This document shows, in pieces, positions 35,841 to 44,935 of a stretch of 64,000 nucleotides of DNA. The stretch is from DATFXM01 sp035315885 (GTDB lineage: Bacteria; Acidobacteriota; Blastocatellia; UBA7656): assembly GCA_035315885.1 (NCBI GenBank), contig DATFXM010000047.1, positions 1 through 64,000 of the forward strand. Reading direction: 5' to 3'. The notes under the pieces are model-generated. The model searched no databases and was not told the origin of the DNA. It worked only from the letters and a program-made list of their open reading frames with translations. How positions within the stretch are numbered: position 1 is the stretch's first letter; each line of letters starts with the position of its first letter. A program made the translations under genes and the position numbers.

Positions 35841-38800
35841 ATGAGATATCAGCGCTTATTACTTTGTCTCGCTGTATTGATCGCTGCGGCGTGGACCACT
35901 CGCTCTCAAAGCAAGGACGATTTCTTCGAAACCAAGGTGCGGCCGATACTCGCGACAGAATGCTTCTCGTGTCATACCGATGCGCAGCTTGGCGGCCTGC
36001 GGCTGGATTCGCGCGAGGGCATGCTGCGCGGCGGCAAATCCGGACCGGCAATCGTGCCCGGCGATCCGGACAAGAGTCTGATCATCACCGCGCTCCGTCA
36101 GACCGGTGAACTCAAAATGCCGAAAGGTGGCAAGTTGAAACCGGATCAGATCGAGGCGATCGCGCAGTGGATTCGAGCAGGCGCGGTGTGGCCGGAGACT
36201 GGTAAGACTCCGGTTGCGAACAAAGGTGCGTTAATAGATCCCGAGCGACGCGCTTTTTGGTCATTCCGGCCGCTGCACCCTACGCCGGCGCCCGCGGTCC
36301 AAAACAATCATTGGCCAAAAAATGAAATTGATCGCTTTATTCTGGCTCGGCTCGAGAAGGAAGGGCTGTCACCGGTTGGCGCCGCCGATCGGCGCACGCT
36401 TCTTCGTCGAGCGACTCTTGATTTGACAGGTCTTCCGCCGACCGTCGAAGAGATTGAAGCTTTCGAGAATGACAAGTCGGCGGATGCTTTTGCAAAGGTG
36501 ATAGATCGACTCCTCGCGTCTCCGCAGTACGGCGAACGTTGGGGAAGGCTCTGGCTGGATGTTGCTCGTTACGGCGAAGACGACTACCGAAGCCTCGACC
36601 CGATGGGTCGCGGGTTCGCTCCGTACCCCAACGCGTACTTGTATCGCGACTGGGTTGTAAAAGCGTTCAACGACGATTTGCCCTACGACCAGTTTGTGCG
36701 AGAGCAATTGGCGGGCGATCAGATGGACGAGAAAACGCGGGTGAGGACTTTGCCGGCGCTCGGTTTTCTGGGTCAGGGGCCGTGGTTCTACGACAACGGG
36801 GCGGTGGAAGTGACCCGAGCCGATGAACGTCACGATCGTATCGACGTGGTCAGCCGTGGGTTTCTCGGTCTCACTGTAGGTTGCGCCCGCTGTCACAATC
36901 ACAAGTACGATCCGATCCTGACCACCGACTACTACGCAATGGCCGGAGTCTTCGCGAGCACTACATACAAAGAGTATCCGCAGGTGCCGACGAGCGTGGT
37001 GGACCAATACACGGAGTTGGAAAAAAGACTGAAGAACAAAGAGAAGTCTATGGGAGAGTTTCTTCAGACCGAATCCAAACAGCTATCGGAGAGCCTGACG
37101 CTTCAGACCTCGAAATATATGCAGGCAGTCTGGCGCGTGGTAGGCGAACCCAAAGAGGACCTCAACGAAGTAATCGAGAAGAACAAACTCGACTACGAGC
37201 TGACGCAGCGCTGGATCAAGTTTCTGGCGAGGCCGCCTCGCTTTTATCCATATCTGAAGGACTGGCAGGCGATGGTGCAGAAGGGTGGGACCGCCGCCGA
37301 AGCCAAGAAGCTCGCCGACGACTTTCAATCGCTGTTGCTCGATGTCCTGTTTGAAAGAAAGGATATCACCGAGCAGAACGAGATCATCCTTGCGAAGGCG
37401 CTCGCCGGAACGAAGAAGAAAGAGCCGCTGTTCAAGCCCAACGAGTTCGTGACAAACGACGATTTCTGTCCAGGCTGCAGCGTCGAGACCAAGGCGATGT
37501 CCATAGACCGCACAAATCTGTGGGTGGATGTTTTTGTGCGCGACCTGGACGACCCAATGCTCCCGGGTGTCACGCAAAAATTCAAGCCGGGACTTCTTTC
37601 GTTCAGGGGCTGGGGACTCGAGCGCCAGTTGAGCGCTGACCGCCGCGCGTATCTCAACGCTTTGCGAGAGGACATCGAAAACTTCCGCAAGTCGATGCCC
37701 GCACAGTACCCTTATGTGCATGGCGTCGGAGACCAGGAGAAGCCGGTTGATTTGCCGGTGAGTCTTCGCGGGAGCCCAACAAATCTGGGTGAGATCGTGC
37801 CGCGAGGCTTTCTGACGGTGCTGTCACCCGACAGCAGAAAGTGCTTCACAAAAGGAAGCGGGCGCATGGAACTGGCGGATGAGATCCTTCGCCAGCCGAT
37901 CGCGACGCGGGTCATCGTGAATCGGATTTGGAAGTGGCACTTCGGCACCGGGATCGTTGACACACCAAGCAACTTTGGCTTCAACGGTGAGCGCCCTGTT
38001 CATCCGGAGCTGCTCGAGTATCTGACCGATTTCTTTTTGCGGAACGGCTTGTCGATCAAGAAGCTGCACCGCGAGATCATGTTGAGTGCGGTCTACCAGC
38101 TCAGCAACGATTATTTGAAGGAGAACTACAACAAGGACTCGGCGAATCGATTATATTGGCGAGCCAATCGGCGTCGAATGGACGTCGAACAAATCCGCGA
38201 CTCGTTGCTTGCAGCATCGGGCGCGCTCGATAAGAAGATGGGTGGGCCCTCAGAGTCGTTGACGCCTCAGTCGACTCGACGAACGCTGTACGGGAAGGTG
38301 AGCCGCTACAAACTGGATGACTTCTTGCAACTCTTCGACTTTCCCAGTCCCAACATCTCCGCCGAACAGCGCTACTCCACAAATGTGCCGCTGCAGCGTT
38401 TGTTCTTTATGAACAGCGACTTTGTCCAGCAACAGGCAGAACTGCTCGCTCAACGGGTACTCTCGGAAACGACGGTGGAAGCAAGAATTCAAAAAGCTTA
38501 CCGCCTGGTGTTCGGCCGCTCCGCGACGCCTGAAGAAATAAACCTTGGCGCCGACTATCTCAAGACTGAGCCGCTCAAGGAGTACGAGGAGCGAAAGAAG
38601 GAAGAAGAGGAAAAGGAAAAGAAGAAGGCCGAAATGAAAGACAAGCCGAACGCTCCAGCCGCACCGCAGCCCTCTCCGGCGGAGATGCCCGAAGCCGGCG
38701 CGATGGATCCCAACGGCATGATGTCGGGTGTAGTCCCGGGCGCCGCAAAGAGCGATGACAAAAAGCCCCTTCTTCCGGTGACCCACTGGGGCCGCTACAT

Positions 38801-38843
38801 GAAGGTTCTACTAAGCTCGACCGAATTCATATTCATCAATTAG
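35841..38843 (+). CDS. PSCyt1-DUF1549-DUF1553 (PSD1) protein
   Basis: Exported protein of 1000 residues with the order typical of Planctomycetes-type PSD1 proteins. There is a signal peptide (1-22), then a cytochrome-like PSCyt1 domain with heme motif CFSCH (41-45), then DUF1549/PSCyt2 from about residue 150 (NEIDRFILARLEKEGLSP), a second CxxCH (CARCH, 348-352) and DUF1553 at about 660-900 (RVIVNRIWKWHFGTGIV). A Lys/Glu-rich stretch followed by a Pro/Ala stretch near 915-960 is low complexity. Its function is unknown. It is always paired with a DUF1501 protein, and here the stop lies 19 bases before that gene. A role in polysaccharide or sulfate-ester handling has been suggested for the pair. 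Confidence 0.9.
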   Translation: MRYQRLLLCLAVLIAAAWTTRSQSKDDFFETKVRPILATECFSCHTDAQLGGLRLDSREGMLRGGKSGPAIVPGDPDKSLIITALRQTGELKMPKGGKLKPDQIEAIAQWIRAGAVWPETGKTPVANKGALIDPERRAFWSFRPLHPTPAPAVQNNHWPKNEIDRFILARLEKEGLSPVGAADRRTLLRRATLDLTGLPPTVEEIEAFENDKSADAFAKVIDRLLASPQYGERWGRLWLDVARYGEDDYRSLDPMGRGFAPYPNAYLYRDWVVKAFNDDLPYDQFVREQLAGDQMDEKTRVRTLPALGFLGQGPWFYDNGAVEVTRADERHDRIDVVSRGFLGLTVGCARCHNHKYDPILTTDYYAMAGVFASTTYKEYPQVPTSVVDQYTELEKRLKNKEKSMGEFLQTESKQLSESLTLQTSKYMQAVWRVVGEPKEDLNEVIEKNKLDYELTQRWIKFLARPPRFYPYLKDWQAMVQKGGTAAEAKKLADDFQSLLLDVLFERKDITEQNEIILAKALAGTKKKEPLFKPNEFVTNDDFCPGCSVETKAMSIDRTNLWVDVFVRDLDDPMLPGVTQKFKPGLLSFRGWGLERQLSADRRAYLNALREDIENFRKSMPAQYPYVHGVGDQEKPVDLPVSLRGSPTNLGEIVPRGFLTVLSPDSRKCFTKGSGRMELADEILRQPIATRVIVNRIWKWHFGTGIVDTPSNFGFNGERPVHPELLEYLTDFFLRNGLSIKKLHREIMLSAVYQLSNDYLKENYNKDSANRLYWRANRRRMDVEQIRDSLLAASGALDKKMGGPSESLTPQSTRRTLYGKVSRYKLDDFLQLFDFPSPNISAEQRYSTNVPLQRLFFMNSDFVQQQAELLAQRVLSETTVEARIQKAYRLVFGRSATPEEINLGADYLKTEPLKEYEERKKEEEEKEKKKAEMKDKPNAPAAPQPSPAEMPEAGAMDPNGMMSGVVPGAAKSDDKKPLLPVTHWGRYMKVLLSSTEFIFIN

Positions 38844-38862
38844 ACGATTCGAGGGAGATGCG

Positions 38863-40329
38863 ATGTCACACAAGCAACCTGCGCCGATAACGCGCCGCGA
38901 AGCGCTCTGCCGAATGGGCGGCGGATTCGGAATGATGGCTTTTGCCGGGATAATCGGAGAATCGTTGGTGCGCGCCCAGACCTCAGCGTCGCCCGATTCC
39001 TCGAAGTGGCCCAAAGGCGGAGTGCATCATCCGGCGCGCGCAAAACATGTCATCTTTCTTTTCATGAACGGCGGGCTCTCGCAGGTGGACAGCTTTGACC
39101 CCAAGCCGATGCTCGACAAGTATCATGGCCAGCCGCTGCCGGGCGGGGCCATCGCTACAGAGCGAAAGACTGGTGCGCTGCTGCGCTCGCCTTACACCTT
39201 CAAGAAATACGGCCAATGTGGAATGGATGTCAGCGAGTTGTTCCCTAACATCGGAGAGTGTGCCGACAGTATTTGTTGGGTCCGATCGGTATGCACCGAC
39301 ATTCCAAATCACGAGCCTTCGATGCTGATGATGAACACCGGCTTCAGCCAGGCCGGGCGCCCGTCGCTTGGGTCGTGGTTGACGTATGGACTTGGCGTGG
39401 AGAACAAGAACCTGCCGGGGTTCGTGGTCCTGTGTCCCGATGTCCCTACGACTGTAGGTCCGCCGCTCTGGAACAACTCGTTTCTGCCTGCGATTCATCA
39501 GGGAACGTACATATCGGACAAGCCGGGTGAGAAGCAGAATGCGGAGGTGTTGGTTGAGCCCGGGTTCGATCCACAAAAACTGATCGCCTACATTCACAAT
39601 CAAAAATTCGCGCTGCCTGAGCAACGCCGCGAGCTCGATCTTCTAACGCGGCTCGACCGGATTCAAATGGAGCGCGAAAGGACGCAGGATCCTCAGCTCG
39701 AAGCGACGATCCAATCGATGGAGACGGCCTATCGGATGCAGACCGAGGCGCCCGAGGTCTTTGATATTCGCAAGGAGAAGCCCGAGACGCTCAAGCTCTA
39801 TGGGCCCGGCAGCACGGCGCGCGGCTGTTTGTTGGCGGTGCGCCTGGTCGAACGCGGTGTGCGAATGGTTCAGGTCTACTACGCCAAGGGCGATCCGTGG
39901 GACGCGCACATCGACATCCAGCAGCATCGCAAGTGCGCCCTTGATTCAGATCAACCGTTTGCGGCGGTGATCAAGGACCTCAAGGGCAGAGGCTTGCTTG
40001 ACGACACTCTTGTGGTCTGCGGTTCTGAGTTTGGCCGCACGCCGGTGGTAGAAATGGGCGGCAACGGCATTCAAAATGGGCGAGACCACAACCCGTTCGC
40101 GTTCACGGTGTGGATGGCTGGCGGGGGCGTCAAAGGCGGGCACATCCACGGGGCTACGGATGACTTCGGCTTCAAAGTCGCAGACAAGCCGGTGCATGTG
40201 CACGATCTCCACGCGACCATTCTGCATTTACTTGGAATCGATCACACGAAGCTGACTTACCGTTATAGTGGTCGAGATTTTCGGCTGACCGATGTTGCGG
40301 GAAACGTGGTTCAGGATTTGATCGCGTAG
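38863..40329 (+). CDS. DUF1501 protein, Tat-exported
   Basis: Protein of 488 residues of the DUF1501 family, which shares the alkaline phosphatase/sulfatase fold. The N terminus has twin arginines (ITRREALCRMGGG, RR at 11-12) and a hydrophobic stretch, a Tat signal. Family motifs visible are HVIFLFMNGGLSQVDSFDPK near 63-82, VRSVCTDIPNHEPSMLMMNTG near 140-160, and near the end the metal-binding GSEFGRTP and GRDHNPFAFT segments (about 386-410). The enzyme activity is not established. The gene follows the PSD1 gene closely and is most likely in one operon with it; a strong hairpin terminator follows. Confidence 0.9.
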   Translation: MSHKQPAPITRREALCRMGGGFGMMAFAGIIGESLVRAQTSASPDSSKWPKGGVHHPARAKHVIFLFMNGGLSQVDSFDPKPMLDKYHGQPLPGGAIATERKTGALLRSPYTFKKYGQCGMDVSELFPNIGECADSICWVRSVCTDIPNHEPSMLMMNTGFSQAGRPSLGSWLTYGLGVENKNLPGFVVLCPDVPTTVGPPLWNNSFLPAIHQGTYISDKPGEKQNAEVLVEPGFDPQKLIAYIHNQKFALPEQRRELDLLTRLDRIQMERERTQDPQLEATIQSMETAYRMQTEAPEVFDIRKEKPETLKLYGPGSTARGCLLAVRLVERGVRMVQVYYAKGDPWDAHIDIQQHRKCALDSDQPFAAVIKDLKGRGLLDDTLVVCGSEFGRTPVVEMGGNGIQNGRDHNPFAFTVWMAGGGVKGGHIHGATDDFGFKVADKPVHVHDLHATILHLLGIDHTKLTYRYSGRDFRLTDVAGNVVQDLIA

Positions 40330-40358
40330 CTCAGCGTCGAATTGCAAACCAGAGAAAA

Positions 40359-40407
40359 GGGCCGCCCAGGTTAACCAATCATCAACCTGGACGGCCCAAT
40401 CGTTTTT
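40359..40407. terminator. Bidirectional hairpin terminator
   Basis: GGGCCGCCCAGGTT (40359-40372) pairs with AACCTGGACGGCCC (40384-40397) with one mismatch. On the plus strand it is followed by AATCGTTTTT; on the minus strand by TTTTCTC. It can stop transcripts of both the DUF1501 gene and the multicopper oxidase gene. Confidence 0.85.
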
Positions 40408-40417
40408 CAGTTCGAGA

Positions 40418-40463
40418 CGCTTCGATCAGTCGAAGCGACCAGTTCAGGTTACGAGCCTGAACT
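40418..40463. repeat. Two further hairpins in the same spacer
   Basis: CGCTTCGA/TCGAAGCG (40418-40437) and AGTTCAGG/CCTGAACT (40441-40463) follow the terminator directly, making three hairpins in about 105 bases. They may serve as extra terminators for the minus-strand gene or stabilise RNA ends. Confidence 0.6.
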
Positions 40464-40498
40464 AATGATCGCCAGTGCGACAACCTTTCAGCGCCGCA

Positions 40499-42619
40499 TT
40501 ATCTGAAGTGCTGTCCGCCCTCGCTGTGCTTTGACACCGAGGGCCGGCGTTTTGTCACCGCCTTCGGGTTCTTGGCCACGGTGGGCGGATCATTGGTGAT
40601 TTTCATGGGGCGCATCATGTCGTTGTCTTCGTGATCGAGGATATGGCAGTGCCACACGTAGCCGGGCCCTGCAGTCGGGTCAAACGGGAACGCGTTCTTG
40701 CCGGGAAACAGGTCCGACTCTTTAGTCGACTGAGGTGCGATTCGAAGCAGAATTCGCGTGACCTTTCCCGGTGGCGCAATGAAGACGTCCTTCCAACCGC
40801 TTTCCTGAGGTGAGGGTGGTTCCGAAGGACCGGTTAGAAAGTCGTGCGTCGTTCGCGTTGCGGGGTCGAATACCGCCGTTTCGACATTGGCTCGTACCGT
40901 CGGATGATCCAGCGGAAGAGTCGTGCCGTTCAGGCTCTGCCAGTAAGCGGTGAAGCGGTCGACGTCAATATTCTGACGATCCTCCAACTGAAACTCCACA
41001 AGGTGAATGTGGATGGGGTGAGCGTCTTCGGTGAGATTCTGGAAGTACCACGACTCCGTAGTGCCCACCCTTGGGATTTCAGTGATATCAGCATCGAAGT
41101 GTTGCCCGTCGATGAGGACCGCCACCGGGTCACCCGTGGCGCTCTCCTGTTCGTTCAGGGTGAAGAGCTTGGGATTTCCGATGTCCGGAGTTTCGATGAG
41201 CGTCGGAACGGTGATCAACGTAGCAGGCAGCGGCCTGGGATGCACCGCCGGTGTGTTCAGCACTTCGAACTGCATCACTACGCCCGTCGTGTTCGGATCC
41301 ACCGGGTCACCGCCGGGGAAGGGCGCGTTAGCCGTGTTCTGGAGGATGATCTTTGTTCCGGGCGGCAGTATTGAAAAGTCGATCAGTATGTCCGCCCGCT
41401 CGCAGGGCGCCAAAAGCGCCTCTGTCTCAGCGACCGGGGCTGGCAAGTAACTTCCGTCGGCGCCGATTTGAATGAACGACTGCCCATTCGACAGTTGCAG
41501 GTTGTAGAACCGCGCATTGGAACCGTTCACTATGCGGAAGCGATATTGCCGTCGTTCCACTTTGAAGTTGGGCCATACCTTGCCGTTCACCAGAATGGTG
41601 TCGCCAAAGTATTCTGGGTCCCAGTACGGGTGGATATCGGGGTTGTCGCCCACCTGTGTAAAATGGATCGAGCCATCGCTGTTGAAGGCCTTATCCATTA
41701 TAAAGAGCGGAACCTCGAACCTCCCCTGCGGAAGAAGCGGTGCAACGTTGTCATTCGGGTCACGAATGATATACGTGCCCTCGAGACCCGCGGCAACATT
41801 CAACCGAGTCATTCCAAGTGCGTGGTCGTGATACCACAGTGTCGTTGGCAACTGCCCGTTGAAGTACTCGAAGGTTGTACCGCTGAACGTTTCCCCTGTT
41901 CTCCTCAGGCCCTTTGTGAACCAGGACCTCGGAAAGCCATCCGAGTCGGAAGGCGTTACTCCTCCGTGCAGGTGGGGCACGGTAGCAATTGGGTCCTGAA
42001 ACTGCTGATAGCCTGGAGGGAAGGGCTTGAAGGGCGGCGTCGGTATCGGTGAGTTGTTGACGTTGGCGGCCATGATCGTCGGATCGACCGGAAACATGTG
42101 AGGGCCATCGAGGTCGTTGATGTAATGAACGAAGATCCGCTGGTTGCGGACTGCCTCGAAGGTCGGTCCGGGCACGGAGAAGGCCGTCACGATATTTTGC
42201 TGCTGGCCGGGGCCCGCAATGTTGACTTTTCCACCGTACGCATAGGACTTGGTGGTTGGGAATCCCGGCGGCAACAATGGAATCTGAACCGTCTGTTCGA
42301 TGACCTCATACAGAGGGAGGTTTCTGCCGGTGGACGGTTCCCGCTTTGTGCCGATTGGGACGAAGGTCGGCAGTCTTATCAGTTGGTTCTTGAACTTTGG
42401 GATCGTTGTGGGATCCAGAGGAGTGACACCGGCGATGCCGGTGGGCTCCAACGCCCAGTTCTTCATGTGCATGTGTTTGCTGTTTCGGTGATTGGATTGG
42501 TGGCTGTGACTCATCATCATCTTGCCCTGTTGCGCAGCCACGGTGAACCGAACAGTCCACGGCAAAGCGATTGTCGCGGACAGGAAGAACACACTCAGAA
42601 TCCTCATTTTTTTCGACAT
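40499..42619 (-). CDS. CotA-like multicopper oxidase
   Basis: Exported copper enzyme of 706 residues in the CotA laccase/bilirubin-oxidase group. It oxidises phenols or similar donors with reduction of O2 to water. A signal peptide covers about residues 5-28. All four copper motifs are seen: HLHGG (H216, H218), WYHDH (H264, H266), HPIHIH (H534, H537, H539) and HCHILDHEDNDM (H657, C658, H659, H663, M668). The axial Met predicts a moderate-potential type 1 site. The N-terminal part has a His/Met/Ser-rich stretch (near 34-55) that could bind copper. AGGAGG at good spacing fixes the start. It is convergent with the DUF1501 gene. Confidence 0.95.
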   Translation of the reverse strand: MSKKMRILSVFFLSATIALPWTVRFTVAAQQGKMMMSHSHQSNHRNSKHMHMKNWALEPTGIAGVTPLDPTTIPKFKNQLIRLPTFVPIGTKREPSTGRNLPLYEVIEQTVQIPLLPPGFPTTKSYAYGGKVNIAGPGQQQNIVTAFSVPGPTFEAVRNQRIFVHYINDLDGPHMFPVDPTIMAANVNNSPIPTPPFKPFPPGYQQFQDPIATVPHLHGGVTPSDSDGFPRSWFTKGLRRTGETFSGTTFEYFNGQLPTTLWYHDHALGMTRLNVAAGLEGTYIIRDPNDNVAPLLPQGRFEVPLFIMDKAFNSDGSIHFTQVGDNPDIHPYWDPEYFGDTILVNGKVWPNFKVERRQYRFRIVNGSNARFYNLQLSNGQSFIQIGADGSYLPAPVAETEALLAPCERADILIDFSILPPGTKIILQNTANAPFPGGDPVDPNTTGVVMQFEVLNTPAVHPRPLPATLITVPTLIETPDIGNPKLFTLNEQESATGDPVAVLIDGQHFDADITEIPRVGTTESWYFQNLTEDAHPIHIHLVEFQLEDRQNIDVDRFTAYWQSLNGTTLPLDHPTVRANVETAVFDPATRTTHDFLTGPSEPPSPQESGWKDVFIAPPGKVTRILLRIAPQSTKESDLFPGKNAFPFDPTAGPGYVWHCHILDHEDNDMMRPMKITNDPPTVAKNPKAVTKRRPSVSKHSEGGQHFR

Positions 42620-43209
42620 TTTGGGTTAACACCTCCTAGGAAGAACGCAATCTTGTGAAAGAAAGGCCGAGCGTGGGCACAGCACAGCCCAACCCGGCTT
42701 TCTCCGGAATCAGAAGCTTCCCTTGGGTTCCCTAGGCTTGATCTCTAGCTACATCTGTCGAGAGTGCGTGGCTGATGTAGTTCCGCAGCGCGTTTGTGGT
42801 ACGAGGTGTGTGGTACGAAGGCGCTGTGGCGCATCCATTATATACCTGTTTCAAGTCGTGTAAAGTGGCACCCCCTCGGAGAGAGCGGTGTCTTTATTGA
42901 GTGAACGAGTGAGTTGCACGCTTGTCCCAGCGATGAGTGAACTACTCAGTCGGGTCTTACACCAGGATCGCAAAGATTTCGCAAAGGCCGCAAAGCTCCC
43001 GGGACTTTTTGCGCTCTTTGCGAAATCTTTGCTCCTCTTGCGTCTGACTTAACCTGATCCCGCATGGCGGGAAGAGCCCCGTCGCCAGTCACGTGGTTAG
43101 CACAAACTAACACACCGCCTCCACAGCTCAGTGTATTTATTCGAAAGGTACATACGCCGAACATCTTGAAGCTGATTCGCGCCGTCGTATAAGTGCGGTT
43201 CAGTACTCT
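42620..43209. other. Intergenic region with palindrome
   Basis: Upstream of the multicopper oxidase and downstream of the LanC-like gene. It holds copy 4 of the CGCAAAG palindrome and an inverted repeat CTACATC/GATGTAG (42749-42755 and 42774-42780) that could be an operator for the oxidase gene. No gene is seen. Confidence 0.55.
42955..43050. repeat. CGCAAAG palindrome, copy 4
   Basis: Imperfect palindrome of about 95 bases. The left arm has GATCGCAAAGATTTCGCAAAG, cited as two words, and the right arm has CTCTTTGCGAAATCTTTGCT. The ends (TCTTACAC and CGTCTGAC) are weaker than in copies 1 and 3. Confidence 0.8.
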
Positions 43210-44532
43210 TCAGAACGGCGAATCTGGCCAGCTAATGAGCGGTTTCTTTCCTCTTTGAAAGTCCTCCAGATGGAGCAGCCACGCGCCGATCCCTGCCGCG
43301 CCTTGCATGTGTCCGGTTTGCGCTACAAGAAGTTCTGGTTTAATTCGGTGTTCCGCTTGAATCCATTTCAGCCCATTTGCGTCACGAGTGGCTCTGGCAA
43401 GAAGGTTTGCAGTCACTCGTACTGCAAAATCAAGGTACTCTCGATCACGCGTTATCTGATAAAGACTCAATACGAACTCTGCTACTCCCGCTGACCCGCA
43501 ACACTGTCCGACGTTATTCCAAAAGCCGGGCGTTTGCTTCTCCGGTATGCCACTGTTGAGGATAGACCGCGCAGCTTTCTTAACCCAGTTCATCCACGTC
43601 GGGTCGCCTGTCACTTGAAAAAGGCGATAGAACAACCGCGCTGTCCCTGCTGGACCGTGACACCAACTCAGATAGTAAAGATTCTTCCCGTCTGGCTCGT
43701 CGTGGAAGATCGTGCAGGTATCGCCCTCGGTATTTGCGATCGATTGCAAATACTTCGCGCCTCCTACTGCCGCACGCAGGAACTCCTCGTCTCTGGTCTC
43801 CGAATACAGCGTCGCGAGGAAATAAGCTACGCCGGCGGTGCCGTGCGAAAAGTTAGGCATCAGACGCGGAAACTTGGAATCCATCGCCCACTTGATCCCG
43901 CCGGTGTCCTGCTTTTCAAGCTCAATCAACCGCCGGCCACAAAGCGTCGCAAGCTCGCGGGCGGAAGAATCCTTGAGCTCCCGTGCGGCATACAACAAGA
44001 AGAGCCCGGTCCCTGCTGCGCCGCTGATGATATCCGTAGTGTCGCTCCACTCGACGCCGCGACCCTTTTTCACGGCGCGCTCGCGGAGCAGCTTTAAGCA
44101 CTGCAAAACGCCCGTTCTGTACTTCTCTTCGCCGGTCGCTTTATAAGTCTCTTGCAGGGTAAACCCGATACCTGCAATCCCAACGTAAAGACCAGTTCCT
44201 TCTTCCCGCGAAAGAGCAGACAGGAGATGATTGGCGCCAGCCCGTGCATCCTCAAGGAAGGCTTTGTCTCCGGTTGAGGCGTACATTTCGATCAAGAACA
44301 AAATGACTCCCGGAGTCCCACTGTACAAATCATGCTCTACGGTCTTTGGATCGCGGGGGTCTGCGGGCCAGGCAACTCCCTGGTCGGTGCGAACGCTCAC
44401 CGATCTAATCCACTGGGCCGCTTCTTTCGCAGCCTGGAGGTAGGGTCGCTGAGAGGGCCTCGACTGAAAGCCGCTCGAGGCGCTGAGAACAACCAACAGG
44501 AAGACACCGGTCACGCGCTTATGCTTGATCAT
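43210..44532 (-). CDS. Exported LanC-like protein
   Basis: Protein of about 440 residues with an alpha/alpha toroid of the lanthionine synthetase C-like type. A signal peptide is predicted at residues 7-24 (VTGVFLLVVLSASSGFQS), which is unusual because LanC proteins work in the cytosol. Repeated GxxG motifs mark the toroid: YVGIAGIGF (117-124), GAAGTGLF (171-178), SHGTAG (229-234), CHGPAG (291-296), CCGSAG (344-349) and a last GAAGIG. Putative zinc ligands C291, C344 and C345 match the CCG pattern of LanM-type cyclase domains. No lanthipeptide precursor or dehydratase is nearby, so lantibiotic synthesis is not supported. The ATG at 44532 is chosen; a TTG at 44583 would mask the signal peptide. 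Confidence 0.8.
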   Translation of the reverse strand: MIKHKRVTGVFLLVVLSASSGFQSRPSQRPYLQAAKEAAQWIRSVSVRTDQGVAWPADPRDPKTVEHDLYSGTPGVILFLIEMYASTGDKAFLEDARAGANHLLSALSREEGTGLYVGIAGIGFTLQETYKATGEEKYRTGVLQCLKLLRERAVKKGRGVEWSDTTDIISGAAGTGLFLLYAARELKDSSARELATLCGRRLIELEKQDTGGIKWAMDSKFPRLMPNFSHGTAGVAYFLATLYSETRDEEFLRAAVGGAKYLQSIANTEGDTCTIFHDEPDGKNLYYLSWCHGPAGTARLFYRLFQVTGDPTWMNWVKKAARSILNSGIPEKQTPGFWNNVGQCCGSAGVAEFVLSLYQITRDREYLDFAVRVTANLLARATRDANGLKWIQAEHRIKPELLVAQTGHMQGAAGIGAWLLHLEDFQRGKKPLISWPDSPF

Positions 44533-44935
44533 ATCCTTGGAACCTTCGGGGTTGATTCTCCAGAAAAGGCGTTCCCTGATCAACTGCTGCGCAAGGCACG
44601 GGTCGATTCTCGAGGCGCGGCGGACCGGGATGTAGCCGGCAATGAAAGGCCACGCCGATCAGCAGAAGGGCAGTTAGCGCCGAAAGTGATCGGATTGGTG
44701 ACGGCGTAGTCTGTCACCGACATAAGAGGGTCGTTTCGCTGGTTTCGCTCTACCTGGTGGTGCACAAACGGAGAATCGCAAGGCCTAACGCGACAGAACA
44801 TCGACTAAGTCAAAAACTCAAAACTAAGACAACGCGGCCGGGGCGCATTGATCGAAGCCCCGGACTCATGTAGTTTGTATCCGTCAGTCAGGAGCGCCGC
44901 AGCAGCAAAGTCAACTTTGAAACGGGGGGCCAATT
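44533..44935. other. Divergent intergenic region
   Basis: Between the LanC-like gene (minus) and the tannase gene (plus). I see no gene, repeat or recognisable operator. Confidence 0.5.

Noticed and set aside
43210..44935. Lanthipeptide biosynthesis cluster around the LanC-like gene
   Set aside because: No precursor peptide, dehydratase, protease or ABC transporter gene is found nearby, and the protein appears exported.
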